22,390 bases of DNA from DASRTE01 sp035656095 (GTDB lineage: Bacteria > Actinomycetota > Actinomycetes > Jiangellales > Jiangellaceae), in NCBI GenBank assembly GCA_035656095.1, contig DASRTE010000208.1, positions 1 through 22,390 on the forward strand, given 5' to 3'. This document shows, in pieces, positions 7,148 to 14,522 of the stretch. The number at the start of each line of letters is the position of its first letter. Position 1 is the stretch's first letter. The notes beneath the pieces were generated by a model, which saw only the letters and a list, made by a program, of their open reading frames with translations, ran no database searches and was not told the DNA's origin. The position numbers were made by a program, and so were the translations under genes.

Positions 7148-8191
7148 ATGACAGCCATCCCGAAACCCGTCGTGGTCAGGATGGGTGGGCCACCGGACAT
7201 CGTCGGCGCCATGCCGTCGTTCATCGGGTTCCACCCGAGCGAGAGCCTGGTCGTGATGTGCCTGCACGGTCCGCGCAAGCGCAACGGGCTGACGATGCGT
7301 TTCGACCTCCCCGAACCGCGTCACCAGAGATCCATGGTGTCCGAGGTCGCCGCCCGCGTGACCATGGAGCGGGCCGGCTCGGTCATCGTGGTCTGCTACA
7401 CGGCGGAGGGCGACGTCGACGGCAACCTCCCTCGAAAGGGCCTCGTCGAGGGCGTGGTGCGGCACCTGGTCGCCCGCGATGTCGGAGTCGTGGAGGCATT
7501 GCTGGTTCGCGCCGGCCGGTGGTTCTCCTACACGTGCACCGAGCCGTGCTGTCCGAGTGGCGGCACGCCTGTTCCAGAGTCACCGACGGGCGCGGCTGCC
7601 CAGTTCGCCAGCGAGGTCGCACTGAACGGGCGGGCCGTGCTGCCCGATCGTGATGCGCTGGCGGCGAGCGTGCGTGGTCCGGTCGCGCTGCGACGCATTG
7701 CGCTCACCCAGGTCTACGACCGGGTGGCGGACGACGTGGCCGCAGAGCTCGCGAACGGCGACGTCGTGAGCTTCGCGGACCGCACCATCGTGCTGGCGCG
7801 GACGGCCCTCGACGCGTACGTCGACGGCCGCCGAGACCTCCGCGACGCCGACGCCGTCCGCATCGTGCTCGGTCTGCACGACAAGACCTCCCGCGACGAT
7901 CTGGCCACGTGGGGCATCGACGACCACGTCGACGAACTCGTCGTCCTGTTGACCGACCTCGCCCAACGGGCACTCGACGAGCACGCCGCCCCGGTCTGCA
8001 CGGTCCTCGCCTCGGTGGCGTACCAGAGGGGTGGCGGGCCGCTCGTGAGCGTCGCCCTCGAGCGTGCACTGTGCTGCGACCCGGGGTACACGATGGCCCG
8101 GATCCTTGCCGCGATGCTCCACGACCAGGTGAAACCTGCGGAGTTGCGGTCGCTGAGTCGCAAGGTCCGGCGAGATCTCCGTCGGTCCTGA
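7148..8191 (+). CDS. DUF4192 domain protein
   Basis: A soluble protein of about 347 residues in an actinobacterial family of unknown function. It is recognised from the start MTAIPKPVVVRMGGPPDIVG, the block FIGFHPSESLVVMCLHGPR, the central cysteine motif CTEPCCPSGGTPVPESPT and the C-terminal DPGYTMARILAAMLHDQV. I see no catalytic motif and no membrane segment. ATG at 7148 is preferred to the one at 7100 because family proteins begin just before the RMGGPPDIVG block and because 7100 lies very near the DnaA-like site. In this position in M. tuberculosis I recall a rhomboid protease gene, so the DUF2695/DUF4192 pair appears to replace it. murI starts 37 bases downstream. Confidence 0.88.
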   Translation: MTAIPKPVVVRMGGPPDIVGAMPSFIGFHPSESLVVMCLHGPRKRNGLTMRFDLPEPRHQRSMVSEVAARVTMERAGSVIVVCYTAEGDVDGNLPRKGLVEGVVRHLVARDVGVVEALLVRAGRWFSYTCTEPCCPSGGTPVPESPTGAAAQFASEVALNGRAVLPDRDALAASVRGPVALRRIALTQVYDRVADDVAAELANGDVVSFADRTIVLARTALDAYVDGRRDLRDADAVRIVLGLHDKTSRDDLATWGIDDHVDELVVLLTDLAQRALDEHAAPVCTVLASVAYQRGGGPLVSVALERALCCDPGYTMARILAAMLHDQVKPAELRSLSRKVRRDLRRS

Positions 8192-8213
8192 CGGTGCGCG
8201 ACGGCCGCTGGCG

Positions 8214-8219
8214 TACGCT
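8214..8219 (+). promoter_or_regulatory. Candidate -10 box of murI
   Basis: TACGCT, the same hexamer as before pncB, ends 9 bases before the murI ATG. No Shine-Dalgarno sequence is visible, so a very short or absent leader is likely. It would drive murI, the hydrolase gene and possibly rph-rdgB. Confidence 0.35.
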
Positions 8220-8228
8220 GCTCGGGCC

Positions 8229-9026
8229 ATGAACGACGCGCCGATCGGGATCTTCGACAGCGGTGTGGGCGGGCTCACGGTCGCCCGCGCCCTACTGGAC
8301 CAGCTGCCGCACGAACCCGTGCTCTACGTCGGCGACACGGCACGCGGCCCCTACGGGCCGCGACCGATCGCCGAGGTTCGCGCCTTCGCCCTCGACGTCA
8401 TGGACCAGTTGGTCGGCGAGGGCGTGAAGCTGCTGGTCATCGCCTGCAACTCGGCCAGCAGCGCCGTGCTGCGCGACGCTCGCGAGCGCTACGGAGTGCC
8501 GGTCGTCGAGGTGATCCAGCCCGCGGTCCGCAGGGCTGTCGCCGCGACCCGCAACGGCCACGTCGGAGTGATCGGAACCCGCGCCACGGTCACGTCCAAG
8601 GCCTACGAGGACTCGTTCGCGGCCGCCCCCCACTTGCAGATCACCACGCAGGCATGCCCACGCTTCGTCCAGTTCGTCGAGGACGGCGTCACTCACGGCC
8701 CGGAGTTGGAGCGCGTGGCCCACGAGTACCTCGAACCGGTGCGGGCGGCTGGCGTCGACACCCTGGTGCTGGGATGTACCCACTATCCGTTGCTCACCGG
8801 TGTCATCTCCTACGTCATGGGTGCGGGTGTCACGCTGGTGAGCAGCGCCGAGGAGACCGCCCAGGACGTCTATCGTGTGCTCGCCCGGCACGGGCTCATG
8901 CGCGACGACGACCTGCCGCCGCCCGTGCACACGTTCCGTGCGACGGGCGACCCACGGCCGTTCGTCGAGCTGGGTCGCCGGTTTCTCGGCCCGGAGGTCG
9001 CCGCCGTCGCGGATGCCCTGCGGTGA
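8229..9026 (+). CDS. murI: Glutamate racemase
   Basis: Converts L-glutamate to D-glutamate for the peptidoglycan stem peptide, without a cofactor. Both catalytic cysteines are present: Cys73 in IACNSASS and Cys183 in LGCTHYPLL. The family start PIGIFDSGVGGLTVAR and the segment VGDTARGPYGPR are also clear. The 265-residue length is standard. The ATG at 8229 follows a TACGCT box. The stop overlaps the GTG of the next gene (GTGA), so murI and the MBL-fold hydrolase are translated together, matching the mycobacterial order murI, Rv1339, rph, rdgB. Confidence 0.97.
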   Translation: MNDAPIGIFDSGVGGLTVARALLDQLPHEPVLYVGDTARGPYGPRPIAEVRAFALDVMDQLVGEGVKLLVIACNSASSAVLRDARERYGVPVVEVIQPAVRRAVAATRNGHVGVIGTRATVTSKAYEDSFAAAPHLQITTQACPRFVQFVEDGVTHGPELERVAHEYLEPVRAAGVDTLVLGCTHYPLLTGVISYVMGAGVTLVSSAEETAQDVYRVLARHGLMRDDDLPPPVHTFRATGDPRPFVELGRRFLGPEVAAVADALR

Positions 9027-9769
9027 GGCTGACGGTCGTCGGCTGTTCGGGGTCGTTGCCGGGCCCCGATTCCGCGGCGTCGTGCTACCTCGTCGAGGCC
9101 GCCGGTGTGCGGCTCGTCCTCGACCTCGGCAACGGTGCGTTGGGTGCTCTCCAGAATCACATCTCGCTCAGCGACCCCGGCGCCGTGCTGCTCAGTCATC
9201 TGCACCCCGACCACTGCCTCGACCTGTGCGGGCTCTACGTCGCCCGACGCTACGGTCCGGGACACGCGCGGTCCCGGATCCCGGTCTGGGGCCCACCGGG
9301 GACGGCGGCCCGCATGGCGAACGCGTACGGACTGCCGGTCGATCCGGGAATGGCCGAGCAGTTCGACTTCCGTCCCTATCCCGAGGCCGGATTCGAGGTG
9401 GGGCCGTTCCGGATCCGAGCGGCACTGGTCGCGCATCCCGGACTGGCCTTCGGGCTGCGGGTCGAGCACGCCGGGAGGGTCCTGGTCTACTCCGGGGACA
9501 CGGCTCCGTGCGCATCCCTGGTAGAGCTGGCCCGGGGAGCCGACGTGCTGGTGTGCGAGGCCGGCTTCCCCGACGGCATGGACAACCCGCCGGGACTGCA
9601 CATGACCGGGACGGAGGCGGGCGAGCACGCGCAGGCCGCCGGCGTGCGCAGCCTGATCGTCACCCACGTCCCGCCCTGGGCTGATCCGGCCCGCGCCAGG
9701 ACGCACGCCGCCCGTGCCTTCGACGGGCCGGTGGCACTGGCGCGGTCCGGTCTGGTCGTCGACATCTGA
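9023..9769 (+). CDS. MBL-fold metallo-hydrolase, Rv1339-like (possible cAMP phosphodiesterase)
   Basis: A two-metal hydrolase with the metallo-beta-lactamase/RNase Z-like fold. The metal motif is His59, His61, Asp63 and His64 in SHLHPDH. Later ligands are suggested by VAHPGLAFG, YSGDTAPC and the C-terminal VTHVPPW. The start RLTVVGCSGSLPGPDSAASC is typical of the actinobacterial group that includes M. tuberculosis Rv1339, reported as an atypical cAMP phosphodiesterase. Synteny with murI and rph supports orthology, but the substrate here is inferred. GTG at 9023 overlaps the murI stop. The longer open frame upstream is out-of-frame murI sequence. The length is 248 residues. Confidence 0.9.
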   Translation: MRLTVVGCSGSLPGPDSAASCYLVEAAGVRLVLDLGNGALGALQNHISLSDPGAVLLSHLHPDHCLDLCGLYVARRYGPGHARSRIPVWGPPGTAARMANAYGLPVDPGMAEQFDFRPYPEAGFEVGPFRIRAALVAHPGLAFGLRVEHAGRVLVYSGDTAPCASLVELARGADVLVCEAGFPDGMDNPPGLHMTGTEAGEHAQAAGVRSLIVTHVPPWADPARARTHAARAFDGPVALARSGLVVDI

Positions 9770-9779
9770 GGCGCGCCGA

Positions 9780-9785
9780 TAGCCT
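9780..9785 (+). promoter_or_regulatory. Candidate -10 box of rph
   Basis: TAGCCT fits TANNNT and lies 7 bases before the rph ATG, the spacing expected for a leaderless start. The 23-base gap before rph lacks a Shine-Dalgarno sequence, so rph-rdgB may have its own promoter inside the murI gene cluster. Confidence 0.4.
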
Positions 9786-9792
9786 TCCCGCC

Positions 9793-10515
9793 ATGACACG
9801 CACCGACGGCCGTGCGGCCGGACAGCTGCGACCCGTGCTGATGACCCGCGGCTGGCTCGACCACGCCGAGGGCTCGGTGTTGATCGAGTTCGGCGCCACC
9901 CGCGTGCTCTGCGCCGCCTCGGTCACCGAGGGAGTGCCGCGCTGGCGCAAGGGCTCCGGTCGGGGCTGGGTCACGGCCGAGTACGCCATGCTGCCACGGT
10001 CCACGAACACGCGTTCCGACCGCGAGTCTGTCAGGGGGCGCATCGGCGGTCGTACTCACGAGATCTCACGGCTGATCGGCCGTGCGCTGCGCGGGGTCGT
10101 CGACGTGTCCGCACTGGGCGAGAACACCGTCGTCCTCGACTGCGACGTGCTCCAGGCCGACGGCGGCACCCGCACCGCGGCGATCACCGGCGCCTACGTG
10201 GCACTGGCCGACGCCGTCGACTGGATGCGCGGGCAGGCCCTGCTTGCCGGCGGTGACGTGCTGCGCGGCTCGGTCGCGGCCGTCTCCGTGGGCGTCGTCG
10301 ACGACGAGCCCATGCTCGATCTCTGCTACGAGGAAGACGTCCGCGCCGCGACCGACATGAACGTGGTCATGACCGGCGACGGGCGCTTCGTCGAGCTCCA
10401 GGGCACAGCCGAGGGTGATCCTTTCGACCGCCGTGAGCTCGACGAGCTGCTCGCGCTCGCCGAGGCGGGCTGCGCCGAGTTGACCGACCTGCAGCGATCG
10501 GCCCTGGCCGCATGA
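9793..10515 (+). CDS. rph: Ribonuclease PH
   Basis: A phosphorolytic 3'-5' exoribonuclease that trims tRNA precursors and other RNA ends. The 240-residue protein begins TRTDGRAAGQLRPVLMTRGW and contains GRGWVTAEYAMLPRSTNTR, GGRTHEISRLIGRALRGVVD, DCDVLQADGGTRTAAITGAY and FVELQGTAEGDPF, the phosphate-binding and active-site blocks of the family. ATG at 9793 follows a -10-like hexamer. The stop overlaps the rdgB ATG (ATGA), so the two are coupled. Confidence 0.97.
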   Translation: MTRTDGRAAGQLRPVLMTRGWLDHAEGSVLIEFGATRVLCAASVTEGVPRWRKGSGRGWVTAEYAMLPRSTNTRSDRESVRGRIGGRTHEISRLIGRALRGVVDVSALGENTVVLDCDVLQADGGTRTAAITGAYVALADAVDWMRGQALLAGGDVLRGSVAAVSVGVVDDEPMLDLCYEEDVRAATDMNVVMTGDGRFVELQGTAEGDPFDRRELDELLALAEAGCAELTDLQRSALAA

Positions 10516-11126
10516 CCGGTCCGCCCATCCCGACGGTGGTCCTCGCGACTCGAAACCTGCACAAGCTCGACGAGCTCGGGCGCATCCTGGCCGCCGCAGG
10601 AGCGAGCGTCGACCTGGTGTCGGTCGCCCGGTTCCCCGACGTGCCCGACGTCGTCGAGACCGGCCTGACCTTCGCGGAGAACGCGGTGCTCAAGGCCACC
10701 GCCACGGCGACGGCGACGCGCCTGCCGGCGATAGCCGACGACTCCGGCCTCGCCGTCGACGCGCTCAACGGGATGCCCGGGGTCTTCTCGGCGCGGTGGG
10801 CGGGCCGGCACGGCGACGACGCCGCCAACCTCGAGCTGCTCCTCCGCCAGGTCGCCGACGTCCCCGACCATCGGCGGGGGGCCGCGTTCGTCTGCGCAGC
10901 CGCGCTGGCGACGCCGTCGGGCGAAACGGTCGTCGAAGAGGGCCGCCTGGCCGGCCGGCTGGCGCACGAGCCACGTGGCACCAACGGCTTCGGCTACGAC
11001 CCCGTGTTCATCCCGGACGGACAGTTCCGCACGACCGCGGAGATGTCGCCGGCCGAGAAGGATGCCGTCAGCCACCGGGGTCGGGCGTTCCGGGCGCTGG
11101 CGCCGCACCTGCGAGACGTCGCCTGA
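10512..11126 (+). CDS. rdgB: XTP/dITP pyrophosphatase (RdgB/HAM1)
   Basis: A house-cleaning nucleotide pyrophosphatase that hydrolyses XTP, ITP and dITP to monophosphates, keeping deaminated purines out of DNA and RNA. Motifs are VLATRNLHKLDE (phosphate-binding Thr/Asn/Lys), IADDSGLAVDALNG with the metal-binding Asp pair, RGTNGFGYDPVF, and EKDAVSHRGRAFRAL. The length of 204 residues is typical. A short Thr-Ala repeat (KATATATATRLP) comes from a GCGACG-like repeat in the DNA and lies near the usual ENA-KA segment. It is translationally coupled to rph, and a GC-rich hairpin follows its stop. Confidence 0.96.
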   Translation: MTGPPIPTVVLATRNLHKLDELGRILAAAGASVDLVSVARFPDVPDVVETGLTFAENAVLKATATATATRLPAIADDSGLAVDALNGMPGVFSARWAGRHGDDAANLELLLRQVADVPDHRRGAAFVCAAALATPSGETVVEEGRLAGRLAHEPRGTNGFGYDPVFIPDGQFRTTAEMSPAEKDAVSHRGRAFRALAPHLRDVA

Positions 11127-11152
11127 GCCGGGTACGGCTTCGCCCCGGGCTC
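11125..11152 (+). terminator. Terminator-like hairpin after rdgB
   Basis: GAGCC (11125-11129) pairs with GGCTC (11148-11152) and the adjoining GGG/CCC extends the stem with one bulged base. The TGA stop of rdgB forms part of the left arm. No T-run follows, as is usual in high-GC actinobacteria. It lies in the 91-base gap before the molybdoenzyme gene. Confidence 0.45.
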
Positions 11153-11217
11153 CCGCTCGCGGCCGTTGCACTTCCGTCATGTGATCCACGCCCGCTACCC
11201 GGCCGATCTGGCGCACC

Positions 11218-12774
11218 ATGGATGCTGTGATCGAGGCACCGCTGCTTGCCCCGCAACGCCGGACCGGGCGGAGATGGTTGCCGGCTCTGGCCGGCCTTGC
11301 GGCGGCGGCGCTCGGGCTGGGCGTAGCCGAGCTCGTCGCGGGCCTGCTCGCCAGGACGGCGACGCCGGTCATCGCCGTGGGCGAGGCGTTCATCGACCGG
11401 GTCCCGTCATGGCTGAAGGACCTCGCGGTCGAGTGGTTCGGAACCGCTGACAAGACCGTGCTGATCGGCGGAGTGCTCCTGGTGTTCGCCGCGCTGTCCG
11501 CCGGCATCGGTGTGCTGACGAGCCGCCGCCGTGGTGCCGGACTGTTGGCTGCGGCGGCCCTGGGCGCGGTCGCGGCACTCGCGGTCGCCAGCCGTCCCGA
11601 CTCGTCCGCCGGCGATCTGCTGCCGACGATCGTGGGTGCCGGGGCATCGCTGATCGCACTGGACCGGCTGGCCGTCCGCGTGCCCGTGGCGGAGGTGAGC
11701 CGGGGGGAGGGCGACGGACGTCGCACGTTCCTGCGGACGATCGGTGTCGTGGCGGGGCTGGGTCTGGTGGCATTCGTCGGGGGACGCTGGCTCGGGCGCC
11801 GTCGGTCGTCGGTCGAGGAGTCCCGCGAGGCGATCGCCCTCCCGGATCGGACCGTGGAGGAACCACCGGGCGTCGACCTCGGCGTGGACGGCGCCGAGCC
11901 GTGGAGGACGCCCAACCAGGTCTTCTACCGCATCGACACCGCGCTGGCGGTGCCGCTCGTGCAGGCCGAGGGCTGGGACCTGCGGGTGCACGGGCTGGTC
12001 GAGCGGGAGGTGAACCTGACCTTCGACGAGCTCGTCGACATGGGTCTGGTCGAGCGATGGGTCACGCTGACCTGCGTGTCCAACGAGGTGGGCGGGTACC
12101 TGGCCGGCAATGCGCTGTGGGCCGGCGTGCCCGTCGCCGACGTGCTCGCGCTGGCCGGACCCGCCGCGGACGCGGACGCCGTGAAGTCGACGTCGGCCGA
12201 CGGCTGGACGGCGGGAACACCGCTGGAGGTGCTCACCGACGGCCGCGACGCGCTGTTCGCCGTGGCGATGAACGGTGAGCCGCTCCCCGTGGAGCACGGA
12301 TTCCCGGTCCGGATGGTCGTGCCGGGGCTGTACGGCTATGTGAGCGCAACCAAGTGGGTGGTCGACGTCGAGGTGACCCGGTTCGCGGACTTCAAGGCCT
12401 ACTGGAGCACCCGCGGCTGGTCCGAACGCGGGCCGATCAAGACGGCCTCGCGGATCGAAGTGCCGCGGCCGGATGCGAGCGTGACGGCCGGCCGGGTGGC
12501 CGTCGCCGGCGTCGCATGGGCGCAGCACCGCGGCATCCGGGCCGTCGAGGTGCGCGTCGACGACGGGCCCTGGCGGCGAGCGCGCCTGGCCGAGGTGCCC
12601 AGCACCGACACGTGGTGCCAGTGGATATGGGAGTGGGACGCGGAATCCGGAGACCATGACCTGCAGGTGCGAGCCACGTCCGCGGACGGGGAGCTCCAGA
12701 CCGAACAGGAGGCACCGCCCGCACCCGACGGCGCGACGGGCTGGCACCGGGTCACGGTGACGGTCGACGAGTAG
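11218..12774 (+). CDS. Membrane-anchored molybdopterin-dependent oxidoreductase (sulfite oxidase fold) with internal Tat motif
   Basis: A 518-residue protein with about four hydrophobic segments (around 22-45, 80-100, 107-125 and 135-155). Then comes a twin-arginine-like motif (GRRTFLR, Arg168-Arg169) directly before a fifth segment (174-190), and a large domain expected outside the cytoplasm. That domain has the sulfite-oxidase Moco fold: the cofactor-ligand Cys286 in WVTLTCVSNEVGG, GEPLPVEHGFPVRMVVPG, and the YGYVSATKWV segment. The C-terminus has the dimerisation-domain pattern VAWAQHRGIRAVEVRVDDG. Family members transfer electrons to unknown partners and the substrate is unknown here. Established work describes actinobacterial five-helix Moco proteins inserted jointly by Sec and Tat, and this one fits. 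The last 23 bases overlap the convergent GNAT gene. Confidence 0.93.
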   Translation: MDAVIEAPLLAPQRRTGRRWLPALAGLAAAALGLGVAELVAGLLARTATPVIAVGEAFIDRVPSWLKDLAVEWFGTADKTVLIGGVLLVFAALSAGIGVLTSRRRGAGLLAAAALGAVAALAVASRPDSSAGDLLPTIVGAGASLIALDRLAVRVPVAEVSRGEGDGRRTFLRTIGVVAGLGLVAFVGGRWLGRRRSSVEESREAIALPDRTVEEPPGVDLGVDGAEPWRTPNQVFYRIDTALAVPLVQAEGWDLRVHGLVEREVNLTFDELVDMGLVERWVTLTCVSNEVGGYLAGNALWAGVPVADVLALAGPAADADAVKSTSADGWTAGTPLEVLTDGRDALFAVAMNGEPLPVEHGFPVRMVVPGLYGYVSATKWVVDVEVTRFADFKAYWSTRGWSERGPIKTASRIEVPRPDASVTAGRVAVAGVAWAQHRGIRAVEVRVDDGPWRRARLAEVPSTDTWCQWIWEWDAESGDHDLQVRATSADGELQTEQEAPPAPDGATGWHRVTVTVDE

Positions 12775-13405
12775 GCAGCCGGGTCATGCCGAGGTACGCC
12801 GGCCCGTCTGGGAAGACCTCGATCGCCGGCTGGCTGACCTCGAAGCCGAACCGCCGGTAGTACTCGACGTTGGCCGGGTCGGAGGTCTGCAAGTAGCACG
12901 GCAGGCCGGCCTGGTCGGCACGGGCGAGGGCGGGCGTCATGAGCCGCGTCCCCACTCTGCGGCGCTGTGCGCGGGGATGCACTCCGAGCGCCTGCAGGTA
13001 CCACGACGGCTCCGACGGATGTGCGTTCTCCAGGGCCGTGCCGAGACGCATGAACGCAGGGAGCGACCTGCCCGCCGCCACGGCCACCCGCAGGAGTCCG
13101 CCGGTCATCCGGGCCTTGCGGGTGCCGGACAGGGGGAACGTCCCGGGCGGCATCCACAGCGCGGCGCCCAGCACGCCGTCATCGCCTCGGGCGATGAGGG
13201 CGTACCCGTGAACCGCAGCGTCCCGCGCCGTGACCACCATGAACGGACGCAACACCTTCCGTCGCACCGCAGCGTCGGGGAAGACGTGCCGAAATCCCGG
13301 GTAGTCCGCGTGACTGGCCGCGATCACGTTGCCGGCCTCGCGAGCCTGAGTGCGGTCCAGATGCTCGACCCACACGCCGCCCGAGTGTCCTCGGCGCTCT
13401 GTCAT
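12752..13405 (-). CDS. GNAT-family N-acetyltransferase
   Basis: A predicted acetyl-CoA-dependent transferase of 217 residues. The acetyl-CoA-binding loop is YLQALGVHPRAQRRRVGTRL, with the Arg-Arg-x-Gly-x pattern, and the C-terminal part has VEYYRRFGFEVSQ, the usual last strand-helix of the fold. The acceptor cannot be told from sequence. ATG at 13405 is the first start and has a purine-rich GAGAGG upstream. Its 3' end overlaps the tail of the molybdoenzyme gene on the other strand, so the two genes end inside one another. It is divergent from the aldo/keto reductase across 66 bases. Confidence 0.9.
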   Translation of the reverse strand: MTERRGHSGGVWVEHLDRTQAREAGNVIAASHADYPGFRHVFPDAAVRRKVLRPFMVVTARDAAVHGYALIARGDDGVLGAALWMPPGTFPLSGTRKARMTGGLLRVAVAAGRSLPAFMRLGTALENAHPSEPSWYLQALGVHPRAQRRRVGTRLMTPALARADQAGLPCYLQTSDPANVEYYRRFGFEVSQPAIEVFPDGPAYLGMTRLPTRRPSP

Positions 13406-13459
13406 GGGATGACCGCCTCTCGTCGACGACCGCCGACATCTACTCGGGACTCATCCATC

Positions 13460-13465
13460 TAAGGT
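13460..13465 (+). promoter_or_regulatory. Candidate -10 box of the aldo/keto reductase gene
   Basis: TAAGGT fits TANNNT and lies 6 bases before the ATG at 13472, again without a Shine-Dalgarno sequence. The transcript is probably leaderless or nearly so. Confidence 0.4.
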
Positions 13466-13471
13466 CGGCAC

Positions 13472-14416
13472 ATGGCCGATATGCGGTACCGCCCGATGGG
13501 CGACTCGGGTCTGATCGTGTCGGTGGTGGGCCTTGGCTGCAACGCCTTCGGGGTTCGCGCCGACGCCGACACCTCCCGGGCCACAGTCGAGGCGGCGATC
13601 GACCAGGGGATCACGCTGTTCGACACGTCGGACACCTACGGGAGGGGGACGAGCGAGACACTGCTGGGTGCGGCGCTGGCCGGGCGTCGCGCCGATGTCG
13701 TCGTGGCGACGAAGTTCGGCATGGACATGCAGGGCGCCAACGGACCCGACTGGGGTTCCCGGGGGTCGCGTCGGTACGTCCGGAAGGCGGTCGAGGCCAG
13801 TCTGAGTCGTCTCGGCACCGACTGGATCGACCTCTACCAGTTGCACGAGCCCGATCCGGTCACGCCGATCGAGGAGACCCTGGCCGCGCTCGACGGGCTG
13901 GTCACCGAGGGAAAGGTCCGCTACGTGGGCTCGTCGAACCTGACCGGCTGGCAGGTCGTCGACGCCGACTGGGTGGCCCGGACGTCCGGGTTCGAGCGGT
14001 TCGTCAGCGCGCAGAACAAGTACTCGCTCTACGACCGGTCGGCCGAGGCGGACCTGGTGCCGGCGTGCCTGCACGCGGGCGTCGGCATCCTGCCCTACTT
14101 CCCGCTCGAGTACGGGCTGCTGACCGGCAAGTACCGGCGCGGACAGCCGGCGCCGCCGGGCAGCAGGCTGGCGGCACAGTCGGCCCGTCTCGAACGGGCC
14201 GACTTCGACCGCATCGAGGCGCTGGAGCGCTTCGCGGCCGACCGCGGTATCGGCGTCCTGGACGTCGCGGTCGGCGGCCTCGCCGCTCAGCCGGCGGTCG
14301 CCTCGGTGATCGCCGGCGCGACCCACCCCGACCAGGTCGCCGCCAACGTGCGCGCCGGTTCCTGGCAGCCGACCCCAGCCGACCTGGCCGCCCTCGACGA
14401 GACCGTCCCGGCGTGA
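13472..14416 (+). CDS. Aldo/keto reductase
   Basis: A predicted NADPH-dependent carbonyl reductase with a TIM-barrel fold, 314 residues. The catalytic tetrad is visible as Asp51, Tyr56 (DTSDTYGRG), Lys81 (VVATKFG) and His125 (DLYQLHEPDP). The N-terminal YRPMGDSGLIVSVVGLGCNA and the C-terminal VASVIAGATHPDQVAANV, in the cofactor-phosphate region, are typical of the YajO/Tas-like branch. The substrate cannot be predicted. It converges on the saccharopine-dehydrogenase-like gene, with inverted repeats between them. Confidence 0.93.
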   Translation: MADMRYRPMGDSGLIVSVVGLGCNAFGVRADADTSRATVEAAIDQGITLFDTSDTYGRGTSETLLGAALAGRRADVVVATKFGMDMQGANGPDWGSRGSRRYVRKAVEASLSRLGTDWIDLYQLHEPDPVTPIEETLAALDGLVTEGKVRYVGSSNLTGWQVVDADWVARTSGFERFVSAQNKYSLYDRSAEADLVPACLHAGVGILPYFPLEYGLLTGKYRRGQPAPPGSRLAAQSARLERADFDRIEALERFAADRGIGVLDVAVGGLAAQPAVASVIAGATHPDQVAANVRAGSWQPTPADLAALDETVPA

Positions 14417-14436
14417 CGCTGCCGACTTGTGGCTGC

Positions 14437-14471
14437 TTGTCAACGCCTCGAAGGGTTCCAGACGTTGACAA
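14437..14471. terminator. Perfect 9-bp inverted repeat between convergent genes
   Basis: TTGTCAACG (14437-14445) and CGTTGACAA (14463-14471) are perfect complements around a 17-base spacer. A second overlapping pair, GGGTT and AACCC, exists in the same stretch. The position in the 106-base gap between two convergent genes favours a bidirectional terminator. The AT-content of the arms and their symmetry would also suit a protein-binding site. Confidence 0.45.
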
Positions 14472-14473
14472 CC

Positions 14474-14487
14474 CGCCACAGGTGGCG
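14474..14487. repeat. Short inverted repeat, 6-bp arms
   Basis: CGCCAC (14474-14479) and GTGGCG (14482-14487) are separated by two bases, immediately after the preceding inverted repeat. A two-base loop is too tight for an RNA hairpin with all pairs formed. It may add to termination or be incidental. Confidence 0.3.
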
Positions 14488-14522
14488 TGGTGGGTCGAGG
14501 GCGGTCAGCGGGCAGAAAAGGC

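Noticed and set aside
8654..9022. Upstream extension of the MBL-fold hydrolase frame
   Set aside because: It is out-of-frame murI sequence. GTG at 9023 gives the family N-terminus.
10690..10725. Short GCGACG-like repeat inside rdgB
   Set aside because: It encodes a brief Thr-Ala run within the normal protein. It is ordinary codon-level repetition in high-GC DNA.
10326..11915. 529-codon open frame on the minus strand
   Set aside because: It lies opposite rph, rdgB and the molybdoenzyme gene with low-complexity Ser/Arg/Pro content. The plus-strand genes are clear.
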